Assembly: GCF_034259325.1 (NCBI RefSeq)
Contig: NZ_JAXIVS010000002.1
Location: 806,001 to 870,000 of the forward strand
Length of the DNA: 64,000 bases
From: Hyalangium ruber
GTDB taxonomy: Bacteria; Myxococcota; Myxococcia; Myxococcales; Myxococcaceae
Direction of reading: 5' to 3'
Below, piece by piece: positions 35,752-44,200 of the stretch. Position 1 is the stretch's first letter, and each line of letters opens with the position of its first letter. Under the pieces are notes generated by a model that was given only the letters and a program-made list of their open reading frames with translations, had not been told where the DNA came from and made no database searches. The translations under genes were made by a program, and so were the position numbers.

Positions 35752-38361
35752 TCAGGGTGCGCGGACGGTCTGCTCCTGGGAGGAGGTCAGGCTCCCGTTG
35801 CTCACCGTGAGCGTCACCGCGCCAGGCTGGGAGGGGGCCTTGAAGTAGAAGGCCGTCTCCGCTTGCGGTGTGGACAGCTCCACGGTGGAGAGGACCGGCC
35901 CCGAGCAGTCCGGCGTCGCGTAGAAGTCGAGCCCCGCCGCCGCCTCCCCGCTCGCCGTCAGGGTGAAGGTCGCCAGCGTGGGCTTCACGAGGTTGCCCTT
36001 CACATCCTGGCTCTGCACCAACACCCGCCCCGAGCAGGCCCCCGCCGCCACCGTCCTCGTGGGAGTCAGGAACATCACCTGCGCCGCATCGCCCGCCACC
36101 ACATCCACGTCGAAGGTGGCGCCCGGCTGCGTCTCCGGGTCATAGCCCGTCCCCGTAATCACATTCGAGCTGATGAGGTTGCCGCCCCCGAGGTCCGAGA
36201 TGGCGGCCTGGAACGGGAAGCCGTTCGTCACCGTGCCTTTGCTGAGCACGTTGTCCACCACCCGGAGCCGCGTCGAGGTGGCGGGACCGCTGCCGTCCGC
36301 CTCGGCCTGGCTCAGGTAGATGCCGATGTCATTGTCGGTGAGGGTGTTGCCCTCGATGGTGATGTCCCGGCACAGCTCCAGGCCGTAGTAGGCCCCGCCC
36401 GCCACGAGGATGCCCGTGCCCAGGTCGTTGCCCGTGTACGAGTGTCCGGAGATGTCATTCCCCGCCACCCGTCCCGTGGCGCCGTTGCTGAGCTGCACGC
36501 CATTGCGAGCAATGTGGCTCACCGGCCCCTCGCCTCTCACCTCGTTGTCCACGACGGTGGCGTCCACGTCGCCGATGATCACGATGCCCACCTTCTGGTG
36601 GCCGCTCACCCGGTTGCGCAGCACCTCCACCGCTCGGCGCTCCGCGGCGGCCGGGTTGCGCACCTCGATGGCGTGGCCCTCCTGGCAGCCTCTCGGCGTG
36701 CCTTCGGGATTGCCGTCCACTGCCTGATTTCGATGGATGCCGGAGACCTCGCTGTCCACCACCGAGCCCGAGGCCCCCAACAACAGGATGCCGCGCAGCC
36801 GATCCTCTCCCACGTCACACGCGCCGCTCTTCACCAGGCCCCGCGCCTCGAGCTTCAGCCCGCGCACGTGCGCCGTCGTGCCGCGGTTGCGCAGAATCGC
36901 TCCGACGAAGGACCCTCCCGCTGGATCCACCGCCGAGAGCGTGTGCCCCTCGCCCTGCAGCGTGAACCCGTCCGGGATGAACACCGGCGTGTCCGTGGTG
37001 CAGTTGTCCCGGAACGTCACCAGGTCTCGCGCGAGCTCGGCCACACACGGCGCGTGGCCACAGGTGGGCCCGTTCCAGTTCACGGTGAAGGGGACGTCGA
37101 CGCTGAGCCCCGCCAGGTTGGTGACGGTCGCGCGAAGGGTGGGCATCCCCCCGGCCGGTATGCACGACAGCGAAGTCCAGGCCACCTCGCTCGTGCCCCC
37201 CGCCAACACGGGCGCGTCCACCAGGCCCGTGCTCGCGCTCCAGGTGAAGGTCAGCGGCCCGCCCGCCGGATCCACAGCCGAGACGCTGAAGCGCAGCACC
37301 TCGCCCGGTATGGCGTTCACCTCCGTGGCGCTGGTGGCGAGCACCGTCGGCGGCCTCCGCTCGCGCACGCACAGGCCCAGGCCATAGCTCGTGCTCCCGC
37401 CATGCTGATCCTGGATCCGCACCCTCAATTGGCAGTTGTTACAGGTGGCCTCGCTGGGAACCGCGGACGGGGTGAAGAGCGCCGTCGCGCTGGAGCCGTC
37501 CACCAGGCTCCCCTCGCACTCAGCGGTCCATTGATAGGTGAGCGCGTCCCCGTCGGCGTCCTTCCCGGAGGCCGCCACCGTCACCGGCGCCCCGACGACC
37601 ACCTCGTCCTGCGGCTGGGCGCTCAGCTCCCCCAGTTGGGGCCATCGGTTGAGCATCACCGAACCGTTGCCGCTCAGGGCTCGCACCCCCGAGACCTCCA
37701 CGGGGAATGAGAGCGACGTCGCCGTGCCGCGCGAGTCCCGCACCACCAGGCTCACCGTCCACGAGCCCTCCTCCGTGGGCGCCTTCCACACGGGGGCCTC
37801 GGCGCTCGCGTCGTCGAAGGTGCCTGCTTGCGCCTGCCACTCGTAGCTCAGGGCATCCTGGGACGTGGGATCGCTCGCCACCGCCCGCAGGGACACCGTG
37901 TCTCCTGGCAGGACCGCACCGGCGGAGGCGATCACCGCCTGGAGCCACGCCGACTCCTCCTCGGCCTGGGCGCTGGTGTCCTTCACCCCCAGGACGATCA
38001 GCGCCGTGCCCTGCGGCGCGAGCTCGACGGAGACCTCCTGCGTCTCGAAGCGCGACGTCCCCAGCGCATCGAATGCCCCAGCGCGGATGTCGTACCGGCC
38101 CACGGGAAGCTCTCGCAGCCAGCCCTGCCGCACCGGGCCCGAGCCCTGGAGCTCGGTGCGGTAGCTGACGCCCGCGCTCGTGGCGGTGGAGCTCACTCGC
38201 ACCAGCGTGTCCGCCGGCAGGTTGCGGGGCAGCACGTACACCACCCGCGCCGAGCCCACGGGCGCTGGCCGCACCGGAGGCCCCTCCGTCGTGCAGCCCA
38301 CCCAGGCTACCGCCCACAGCCCGGCCAACCACGCCAGGCGGCTCGCGCTCGCTCGACTCAT
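35752..38361 (-). CDS. Large lipoprotein with PKD/Ig-like domains and a parallel beta-helix
   Basis: An 869-residue protein; ATG 38361 has GGAGG 7 bases upstream. The signal ends WAVAWVGC, a lipobox. Residues about 110-400 are three PKD/Ig-like repeats (DALSYEWQAQAGTFDDASAE, DALTYQWTAECEGSLVDGSS, GGPLTFTWSASTGLV). Residues about 450-740 are right-handed beta-helix coils (VRGLKLEARG, VVDSEVSGIHRNQAV, VLRNRVSGHQKVGIVIIGD, NDISGHSYTGNDLGTGILV), as in polysaccharide-binding or lyase proteins. The C-terminus is another Ig-like domain. Likely exposed at the outer membrane and binding or cutting a polymer; no catalytic residues could be assigned. Confidence 0.85.
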   Translation of the reverse strand: MSRASASRLAWLAGLWAVAWVGCTTEGPPVRPAPVGSARVVYVLPRNLPADTLVRVSSTATSAGVSYRTELQGSGPVRQGWLRELPVGRYDIRAGAFDALGTSRFETQEVSVELAPQGTALIVLGVKDTSAQAEEESAWLQAVIASAGAVLPGDTVSLRAVASDPTSQDALSYEWQAQAGTFDDASAEAPVWKAPTEEGSWTVSLVVRDSRGTATSLSFPVEVSGVRALSGNGSVMLNRWPQLGELSAQPQDEVVVGAPVTVAASGKDADGDALTYQWTAECEGSLVDGSSATALFTPSAVPSEATCNNCQLRVRIQDQHGGSTSYGLGLCVRERRPPTVLATSATEVNAIPGEVLRFSVSAVDPAGGPLTFTWSASTGLVDAPVLAGGTSEVAWTSLSCIPAGGMPTLRATVTNLAGLSVDVPFTVNWNGPTCGHAPCVAELARDLVTFRDNCTTDTPVFIPDGFTLQGEGHTLSAVDPAGGSFVGAILRNRGTTAHVRGLKLEARGLVKSGACDVGEDRLRGILLLGASGSVVDSEVSGIHRNQAVDGNPEGTPRGCQEGHAIEVRNPAAAERRAVEVLRNRVSGHQKVGIVIIGDVDATVVDNEVRGEGPVSHIARNGVQLSNGATGRVAGNDISGHSYTGNDLGTGILVAGGAYYGLELCRDITIEGNTLTDNDIGIYLSQAEADGSGPATSTRLRVVDNVLSKGTVTNGFPFQAAISDLGGGNLISSNVITGTGYDPETQPGATFDVDVVAGDAAQVMFLTPTRTVAAGACSGRVLVQSQDVKGNLVKPTLATFTLTASGEAAAGLDFYATPDCSGPVLSTVELSTPQAETAFYFKAPSQPGAVTLTVSNGSLTSSQEQTVRAP

Positions 38362-38503
38362 GTAGGGTCCTCCGGTCCCGACTTCCGGAAACGAAGCCCC
38401 ACCATAACGGCGCGAGGTCACGGATCAACAAGTGAGCCGGTGGCCCACGTGTATTCCTTTTGACTTCACCCCGCTCGGGCGCCAGCGGCCCGTTCGCCGA
38501 GGA

Positions 38504-38962
38504 TCAGCCTCCGACGGCGCGGCTACCGACAATTCGGGGGTAGCTGCCGCTGGGGGTGAGCGGCACGACGTTGCGCTTGCGCTTGGCCTCGCGATCGGCC
38601 AGCAGCGCCAGCATCGCCCGCTCGCGCGACTCCGACTGATGCACCGGGTGGCCGTGCAGCACCCCGCTGGTGCTCAGGAACATCTTCGTCAGCTCATCGC
38701 CGCCGTAGAAGAACGCGCGCCCGGCGAAGCGCTCCAGCACCTCGCGCCGCGCCTGCCCGAACAGCCGCCCCGCGGTGAAGGTGACCTCCAGCCCATCCAG
38801 GTCGATGAGCAGGTCCATCTTCCGCCCGAAGATGGACAGCTTCTCTTCCACGTCGGCCCGCCAGTTCTGTACATCCTGGGCATTGACCAGCAGGCAGCGC
38901 GAGAACTGCACGCGCACCAGGTCATGCTGCGGGTCGTACTCGAAGGACATGCTCCGGGCCAT
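38504..38962 (-). CDS. Conserved hypothetical protein, possibly STAS-like
   Basis: A 152-residue soluble protein; ATG 38962 has AGGAG upstream. It alternates strands and helices: DLVRVQFSRCLLVNAQDVQN, KMDLLIDLDGLEVTFTAGRL, FGQARREVLERFAGRAFFYG. This resembles the beta-alpha order of STAS/SpoIIAA-like domains. The C-terminal 35 residues are basic and probably disordered. The function is unknown. The 196-base gap upstream (38963-39158) is relatively AT-rich and holds TTGACA at 39097-39102 on the plus strand plus a GGGAA-AA-TTCCC dyad (39113-39124), so it likely contains promoters for this gene and the divergent methyltransferase. Confidence 0.5.
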   Translation of the reverse strand: MARSMSFEYDPQHDLVRVQFSRCLLVNAQDVQNWRADVEEKLSIFGRKMDLLIDLDGLEVTFTAGRLFGQARREVLERFAGRAFFYGGDELTKMFLSTSGVLHGHPVHQSESRERAMLALLADREAKRKRNVVPLTPSGSYPRIVGSRAVGG

Positions 38963-39158
38963 TGCTTCTCCTCCTCGAGTCTTCAGGCTCTGGGGGAAGA
39001 GCCTGCGGACCACTTGAATCAACCCACCGGGAAGCCCCGGAAGTGCTGACAAGTTTGGACCTTCACGACTTATACGTTTAGCCGGTTTTGGCTGAATTGA
39101 CAATGCCGCGAGGGGAAAATTCCCGCAGGTATGTGCCCTTCTGTAGGCAGTTTGACGA

Positions 39159-39935
39159 ATGGCGGGCCGGCTCCCATCCTCGCGCGCCCTCGGAGCAAGG
39201 AGCGGAAGCCACGTGGCGGAGCAGGGCGCGAGCGGATCAGCGGAGCAGGGCCAGCGGACGGTGGAGTGCGCCGAGGCGCTGGCGTGGCTGTCGGGCCGCG
39301 AGGTGCTGCGCGGGTGCTCGGTCATCACCTCGCTGCCGGACGTGTCCGAGTTCCCCGCGCTGTCGCTCGCCGAGTGGAAGCGGTGGTTCGTCGGCGCCGC
39401 GGCACGGGTGATGGAGAAGGTACCGGAGGACGGGGTGGCCATCTTCTACCAGACGGACGTGAAGAAGGACGGCGCCTGGGTGGACAAGGGCTATCTGATC
39501 AGCAAGGCCGCGGAGGAGGCCGGCTTCGAGGCGCTCTGGCACAAGGTGGTGTGCCGCCGGCCCCCGGGCACGGTGACGTTCGGGCGGCCGGCCTACTCAC
39601 ATCTGCTGTGCTTCTCGCGCGGCATCCGCGTCGAGCTGGCCGAGGCCACCGCGGACGTGCTGCCCGAAGCGGGCGAGGTGACGTGGACGCGAGGCATGGG
39701 CGTGCAGGCCTGTCTCGTCGCGTGCCGCTTCATCCTCGAGCATACCCAGAGCCGCACGGTGGTGGATCCGTTCTGCGGACACGGCACGGTGCTGGCGGTG
39801 GCCAACGCGCTGGGGCTGGACGCCCTGGGCGTGGAGCTCAGCCGCAAGCGCGCGAAGAAGGCGCGCGCGCTCCGCGTGCGGCTCGAAGCGGGCAGCCTCA
39901 CGCTGGCTTCGTCATCTTCTCTCACGCAGCCTTGA
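39159..39935 (+). CDS. SAM-dependent methyltransferase, DPFCGxGT type
   Basis: A 258-residue protein, ATG 39159; GTG 39213 is an alternative that removes a low-complexity leader. The C-terminal half has the methyltransferase core TVVDPFCGHGTVLAVANALG (from about residue 204) and the next acidic strand ALGVELSRKRAKKARAL. The DPFCG(S/T/H)GT motif is typical of tRNA/rRNA N-methylases (Trm11/UPF0020-like). No NPPY-type catalytic motif is visible, so the target is not clear. The N-terminal half (CSVITSLPDVSEFPALSLAEW, VAIFYQTDVKKDGAWVDKGY) looks like a degenerate methyltransferase-associated domain. Confidence 0.75.
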   Translation: MAGRLPSSRALGARSGSHVAEQGASGSAEQGQRTVECAEALAWLSGREVLRGCSVITSLPDVSEFPALSLAEWKRWFVGAAARVMEKVPEDGVAIFYQTDVKKDGAWVDKGYLISKAAEEAGFEALWHKVVCRRPPGTVTFGRPAYSHLLCFSRGIRVELAEATADVLPEAGEVTWTRGMGVQACLVACRFILEHTQSRTVVDPFCGHGTVLAVANALGLDALGVELSRKRAKKARALRVRLEAGSLTLASSSSLTQP

Positions 39936-40137
39936 CCCCACGGGCTGGGTGCTCCGCTACCCCCTGGGACACGTCGCCTCCTGGGTAACACACACAAACA
40001 CTTTTCATCGCGGGCTGGGTTGACGTGTCGGGCGTGACTCAGTTCCAATTCCTGTCACGCGGAAGTATTTCTGTTCTCCGCGACAATCACACAGGACGGT
40101 CGGGGTCCAAATCAGCTGGATTCGGGGGGAACCCAGC

Positions 40138-40587
40138 ATGAAGCCTCATCAGGCGTACGCCCATGGGTACGAGCACGGCCTCGCGGTCATCAGCGAGCCC
40201 GCTGATTCGCGAAACACTTCCACTCACGCCCATGTCCCGCGACCCGTCGCGCGCCTGGGCCTGGTACGTGCGGGCACGTATCTCACGGAGCCTGTCACGC
40301 CACCACGGCGGGAGGAGCCCTCGCTGGCGCCCTCCCTGGCGGAGTACCTCAAGCGCCTGAAGGAGCTGGGCGCCGTGGAGGGCACCCAGGGCGCCGTGGA
40401 GCTCAACCCCACGCTGCTGCCCGTGCTGGAGGCGCTGCACCACGTGCTGGCCGGCGGCGAGGTGGAGGTGCGCGTCGTCCGAGACGGACAGCAGGACCTC
40501 TTCCAGGAGCTGAGCGTGCGCGCGCTCCAGGGCCTCCAGGAGACGACCGGCTTCTCCGAGCACGAAGAGGTGGACGCCGCCGTATGA
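40138..40587 (+). CDS. Small hypothetical protein, first gene of the kinase/isoprenoid operon
   Basis: A 149-residue protein; ATG 40138 follows GGGGGGAA. The stop overlaps the start of the histidine kinase (ATGA). The N-terminal half is disordered-looking and rich in His/Pro/Arg. The C-terminal half is helical and acidic (LAEYLKRLKELGAVEGTQG, VLEALHHVLAGGEVEVRVV, DLFQELSVRALQGLQ). It has no Cys or Trp, no signal peptide and no membrane span, so it is not a prenylated-pheromone precursor of ComX type. It could be a cytoplasmic partner or DNA-binding-like adaptor of the kinase; no family recognised. The 202-base gap before it (39936-40137) shows no convincing promoter motif. Confidence 0.6.
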   Translation: MKPHQAYAHGYEHGLAVISEPADSRNTSTHAHVPRPVARLGLVRAGTYLTEPVTPPRREEPSLAPSLAEYLKRLKELGAVEGTQGAVELNPTLLPVLEALHHVLAGGEVEVRVVRDGQQDLFQELSVRALQGLQETTGFSEHEEVDAAV

Positions 40588-41939
40588 GCCCCTTGCCTCA
40601 CAAGCCCGGTGCCCTGAAGGGCTCCTTCCGCCGCTGGGTCCATGCCCAGAACACCCACGAGGTGCTGGCGGCGAGCAGCGTGGGCGCATGGCTGGCCCTC
40701 GTGGGCCTGGTGATGGTGCTGCTGGCGGCGACCCAGTGGGCCCCGGGCGCGAGCACCGTCTTCAACCTCTCCCTGCCCAAGGCGCTGTTGTGCTTCCTGC
40801 CAGCGCTGGTGGACTTCGCCTTCGCCTTCCACCACCGAGGGCGCCAGCACATCACCTCCCGGGGCTGGGTGTTGTCGCTGGTGGGCACCACGTGCCTGCA
40901 GTTCTTCGTGGCGAGCCTCATGACGCTCTCGGCGCTGCCAGGGGCCACCCTCTTCGGAGGGCTGTTCCTCTTCACCGCCGCCTTCCATGGGCAGCTCTTC
41001 CGGGTGACGCCTCGGGCGCCCTTCCTCGCGGTGGGCACGGCGCTGGCGCTGGCGCTGGCCGCCGGCCTCTTCGCCAACGAGGAGCACCTGGCCCTCTTCG
41101 CCGTCATCGGCCCGGCCTCCATCATGGCCGAGCTCTACCTGGGCACCTTCGCCCTGCGGCATGATCGCACGCGCGCCGAGGCGGAGCGGCTGCGCGCCGC
41201 CGTCCAGGCGCAGATGCTGGAGCAGCAGGAGAAGGACGTGGGCCGCATGGCCCAGGCGCTCACGGAAATCCTGGGCCACAGCCAGGACTTGCACAACGCA
41301 CTGCAGTCGGCGGGCACCAGCGCGGACCTGCTCCTGGGCACGGCGGCGCGCCACCCGGGCCCGGTCCGCATGGAGCTCGATGCGCCCGTGCGCAAGCTGC
41401 GCGAGAGCCTGGCGCTGATGCGCGAGCGCCTGGAGCAGATCCGCCAGCGGGGCCGCCGCCACGTGGGGGGAGACCCGGAGGTGGTGGAGCTGGTGCCCGT
41501 GCTGGACTCGGTGCGCCAGAGCGTGAGCCTCCGCTTCCCGGAGGTGGACATCCAAATTGAAGTGGACCGGAACGAGCCCTTGCGCCCCTGGGTACGCGGC
41601 GGCACCACCACGCTGCGCCGGGTGGTGGAGAACCTCGTCACCAACGCGTGCGAGGGAGACGGGGTGCGCGCCGCCGCGCGCGTGCGCATCACCGCCCGCA
41701 CCGAGCCCTACAGCGGCCGGCTGGAGATGTTGATCTCCGACAACGGCCCGGGCTTCGCGCCCGAGCGGCTGGCCGTGCCCATCCAAGGGCTGTCCAGCAG
41801 CAAGCCGCAGGGCACGGGGGTGGGGCTGTACACCAGTGAGTGTCTCATCCGCGCCAGCGGCGGCCAGCTCGAGCGCCAGAACGCCGAGGCCGGGGGCGCG
41901 GTGCTGCGCGTGCTGCTGCCGCAGGAGTTCCGGTCATGA
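40584..41939 (+). CDS. Multi-span membrane histidine kinase
   Basis: A 451-residue protein starting inside the previous stop (ATGA). Residues 25-190 hold five or six hydrophobic helices with very short loops (SVGAWLALVGLVMVLLAA, VLSLVGTTCLQFFVASLMTL, FLAVGTALALALAAGLFA), so the input is probably a membrane-soluble or intramembrane signal. A coiled linker is followed by a DHp-like helix pair (MAQALTEILGHSQDLHNALQ, candidate phospho-His in LGHSQDLH). The HATPase domain has RRVVENLVTNACEGDG (N box), ISDNGPGFAPERL (G1) and GTGVGLYTSECLIRASGG (G2). No response regulator lies nearby. Downstream genes encode an isoprenoid synthase and a methyltransferase in overlapping frames. Confidence 0.88.
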   Translation: MSPLPHKPGALKGSFRRWVHAQNTHEVLAASSVGAWLALVGLVMVLLAATQWAPGASTVFNLSLPKALLCFLPALVDFAFAFHHRGRQHITSRGWVLSLVGTTCLQFFVASLMTLSALPGATLFGGLFLFTAAFHGQLFRVTPRAPFLAVGTALALALAAGLFANEEHLALFAVIGPASIMAELYLGTFALRHDRTRAEAERLRAAVQAQMLEQQEKDVGRMAQALTEILGHSQDLHNALQSAGTSADLLLGTAARHPGPVRMELDAPVRKLRESLALMRERLEQIRQRGRRHVGGDPEVVELVPVLDSVRQSVSLRFPEVDIQIEVDRNEPLRPWVRGGTTTLRRVVENLVTNACEGDGVRAAARVRITARTEPYSGRLEMLISDNGPGFAPERLAVPIQGLSSSKPQGTGVGLYTSECLIRASGGQLERQNAEAGGAVLRVLLPQEFRS

Positions 41940-42664
41940 GCGGGGGCGCCATCTATCAGGAGGCGCTGCGCGTGCTGCGGCGCCAGAAGCTGCCAGAGGT
42001 GGCGGAGCGGGATGTGATGGCGGCGCTGGAGGCGGCGCAGCCTGGACCGCTGGCCCTGCTGTACGAGGCGGGCGTGGAGGCGGGGCTGCCGCGCCAGGCG
42101 CTGCTGTCGCGCGGGGCGGGCATCTTCCTGAGCTTCGCGGCGGGCAACCTCGCCGACGACTTGTGCGATGGGGAGTGCGGCTACTTCGCGGAGCCGGCGC
42201 GGGTGGGGCCCTACGTGCAGTTCCTGCTGCAGAACCTGGCCTGGTCCACGCTGGCGCAGGCGGAGGTGCCCGGCACGGTGCTGGCGGAGGCCGCGCGCGG
42301 GCTGGCGTCGGCGGCGGGGCCGCAGGCGCTGGAGGTGCGCACACGCGCGTGGACGGCCCCTCTCTTCCAACAGGTGGCCGAGGGGTTGGCGGGGCAGCAG
42401 TGGGCCTCGTACCTGCTCCTCTTGTGGGTGGGCACGCGGCTGGAGGAGCGGGCGTCGACGGGCCACGAGCTGGGCATCGCGGCCCACGTGGCCGAGGACA
42501 TCCGCTCTCGGGATCCGCGCTTCTTCAGCATGCCGGAGGCGGACCAGCGCCATGTGGTGCGCTGGGCCCGGGAGGCGGTGGTGAACGTGCGTCGCCAGGG
42601 CCTGCGCTGCATGGACTCGGCGCTGCGGCGCATCGATCCGATTCTGCCGGAGGAAGCGCCATGA
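41936..42664 (+). CDS. Divergent class I isoprenoid (polyprenyl-synthase-like) enzyme
   Basis: A 242-residue, all-helical soluble protein starting inside the kinase stop (ATGA). Asp-rich motif DDLCD at residues 74-78 (AAGNLADDLCDGECGYF) corresponds to the first DDxxD of polyprenyl synthases. The segment GHELGIAAHVAEDIRSRD (ending at 193) aligns with the second motif region (LGxAFQxxDDxxD) but has EDIRSRD instead of DDxxD. The length is about 60 residues short of farnesyl-diphosphate synthases, closer to ComQ-like prenyltransferases and small class I enzymes. The likely substrate is a prenyl diphosphate; whether it elongates, cyclises or transfers cannot be decided. It is coupled to a methyltransferase by the next ATGA. 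Confidence 0.65.
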   Translation: MSGGAIYQEALRVLRRQKLPEVAERDVMAALEAAQPGPLALLYEAGVEAGLPRQALLSRGAGIFLSFAAGNLADDLCDGECGYFAEPARVGPYVQFLLQNLAWSTLAQAEVPGTVLAEAARGLASAAGPQALEVRTRAWTAPLFQQVAEGLAGQQWASYLLLLWVGTRLEERASTGHELGIAAHVAEDIRSRDPRFFSMPEADQRHVVRWAREAVVNVRRQGLRCMDSALRRIDPILPEEAP

Positions 42665-43527
42665 GCGCGCAGCCGCTGCGAGCCCCCCCTCGGGACGAGG
42701 TGTCCGCCTACTACGACGCCAAGACGGAGCGGCTGCTGCACCGCTACGGGCCGGGGCCCCGGGTCCACTACCACACGGGCATGGTGGAGGAGATTCCGCC
42801 GCCCGGGCTGACGGTCGAGGCGCTGCGGGTGCGCATCCACGAGGCCCAGGAGCGGCTGCTCAAGGAGATGGCGCTCGCGGTGGGCGGCTGGCAGGTGGGC
42901 CGGGAGGTGTTGGACGTGGGCTGCGGCCTGGGCGGCGGCTCGCTCTACTGGGCGGCGGAGCACAAGGCGCGGGTGACGGCCATCACCATCGCGCCCGCGC
43001 ACCTGCCCTGGGTGCGGCGCTTCGCGGAGCAGGCGGGCGTGGCCCACCAGGTGACGGCCCTGCTGTGCGACGCGCTGGAGGTGCCGGGGCGCGAGTGCTT
43101 CGACCTGGTGGTGGCGGTGGAGAGCTCGTGCTACCTGCCGCGCCGCGAGTGGTTCCGCAAGCTGCGCACGCTGCTGCGGCCGGGCGGCCGGGTGCTGCTC
43201 ACCGACTGCTTCCTCGGGCGGCCGGCGATGGCGGCGCCGTTCGACCGGTACTGGCGCACGCGCATCGGCGCGGTGGACGAGTACTTCCGCGCCGCGAGCG
43301 AGGAGGGCCTGCGGCTGGAGCTGCACCAGGACCTGACGTGGCGCGCGGTGAACTTCTGGACGCTGACGCTGGACCTGCTCGCGCGAGAGCGGGAGGCGAA
43401 GCTGCGCCAGGGCGGCCTGGGGCTCGTGGGGCGCAGCCAGTCGGAGCGCGAGCACCTGCGGCTGCAGCAGGGCTTCCTCGATGGAGGGCTCCACCACGGG
43501 TGGATGGTGCTGCGGCGTCCGCGCTGA
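42661..43527 (+). CDS. SAM-dependent methyltransferase, terpenoid/sterol C-methyltransferase-like
   Basis: A 288-residue protein, ATG 42661 overlapping the previous stop. Motif I EVLDVGCGLGGGSLYWA (83-89 core) is followed by VTAITIAPAHLPWVRRFAEQ, then FDLVVAVESSCYLPRREWFR and LRPGGRVLLTDCFLGRP. The YY DAKTERLLHRYGPGPRVHYH start and the VESSCYLP segment resemble methyltransferases acting on lipids, sterols and prenyl diphosphates. No signal or membrane span. Being the last gene of a four-gene overlapping operon with the isoprenoid synthase, it probably methylates that enzyme's product or substrate (inference). The gap 43528-43655 holds the leader of the next gene. Confidence 0.8.
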   Translation: MSAQPLRAPPRDEVSAYYDAKTERLLHRYGPGPRVHYHTGMVEEIPPPGLTVEALRVRIHEAQERLLKEMALAVGGWQVGREVLDVGCGLGGGSLYWAAEHKARVTAITIAPAHLPWVRRFAEQAGVAHQVTALLCDALEVPGRECFDLVVAVESSCYLPRREWFRKLRTLLRPGGRVLLTDCFLGRPAMAAPFDRYWRTRIGAVDEYFRAASEEGLRLELHQDLTWRAVNFWTLTLDLLAREREAKLRQGGLGLVGRSQSEREHLRLQQGFLDGGLHHGWMVLRRPR

Positions 43528-43655
43528 GCCGAGGGAGCCCGCCCGCGTCCCCTCGCCTGGGGGAGGGGCTTGGCGGCACCCCCGTTCCCAGGTCCAATGC
43601 CTTCCGCGGTTGGCGGCCCAAGCGTTGAGGGGCAACCCCAACGGAGGCAGCCACG

Positions 43656-44033
43656 ATGTTCAAGCGGATGATGATTTTGGGCGCGGTCGCTTCGGCACTG
43701 GCACTTGCCGGGTGCCAGGATCGGGACCGGAACGCCGAAAGTGTGAATCAAGAGCAGCCCGCCACGGGAGGCGCGGGGGGTGACATCCAGGGCGGCGGCA
43801 CGGGCACTGGCATGCGAAGCGGCTCCGGCGCGCCCGGTGAAGTGGGCGGTAGCGGTGACGTGAGCGGGGACGTGGGTGGCTCCGGCACCGTGACCGACCC
43901 GGCCACCGGCGGCTCGGCCGCACCCGACGGCATGGATGGGAAGGATGATGCCCCCCTGACCCCGGAGAGCGAGCAGCGGGACGACCTCCCCGACACTTCT
44001 CAGGGCGTAGACCAGGGCGGGGAGACGCGCTAG
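43656..44033 (+). CDS. Gly-rich lipoprotein of unknown function
   Basis: A 125-residue protein; ATG 43656 has GGAGG 8 bases upstream. The signal MFKRMMILGAVASALALAGC is a textbook lipoprotein leader (Cys 20). The mature part is disordered: Gly/Ser/Asp-rich repeats (GGAGGDIQGGGTGTG, EVGGSGDVSGDVGGSG) and an acidic tail. A bulged hairpin (43623-43643, CGTT...GGGG-CAA-CCCC-AACG) stands immediately before the ribosome site and could tune translation. An intrinsic-type terminator follows 24 bases after the stop, so the gene is a single transcription unit. Confidence 0.65.
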   Translation: MFKRMMILGAVASALALAGCQDRDRNAESVNQEQPATGGAGGDIQGGGTGTGMRSGSGAPGEVGGSGDVSGDVGGSGTVTDPATGGSAAPDGMDGKDDAPLTPESEQRDDLPDTSQGVDQGGETR

Positions 44034-44057
44034 CGCTCAGCCCCGGAAGTACCCACC

Positions 44058-44089
44058 AGGCCCGAGGCGCGCGGACTCGCCTCGGGCCT
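44058..44089 (+). terminator. Perfect 12-bp hairpin terminator after the Gly-rich lipoprotein gene
   Basis: AGGCCCGAGGCG and its exact reverse complement flank an 8-base loop, followed by a pyrimidine-rich TTCGCTT. It lies 24 bases after the stop of the lipoprotein gene and 111 bases before the next start. The T tract is short, as is common in high-GC genomes. Confidence 0.7.
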
Positions 44090-44200
44090 TCGCTTGTGCG
44101 GGCCCGGCGAGCAGCCAGGCAGGCGTCTGCGACTTGTCGGCCCAGGTAGGCATGCGGAGCTTCTTCACGGGGAGCGTGCGGCTTCCCTTCGGAGGAGCGA

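Noticed and set aside
40138-40587. ComX-like pheromone precursor in front of the kinase and isoprenoid synthase
   Set aside because: The product has neither Trp nor Cys to be prenylated, is 149 residues long and has no processing-like C-terminus.
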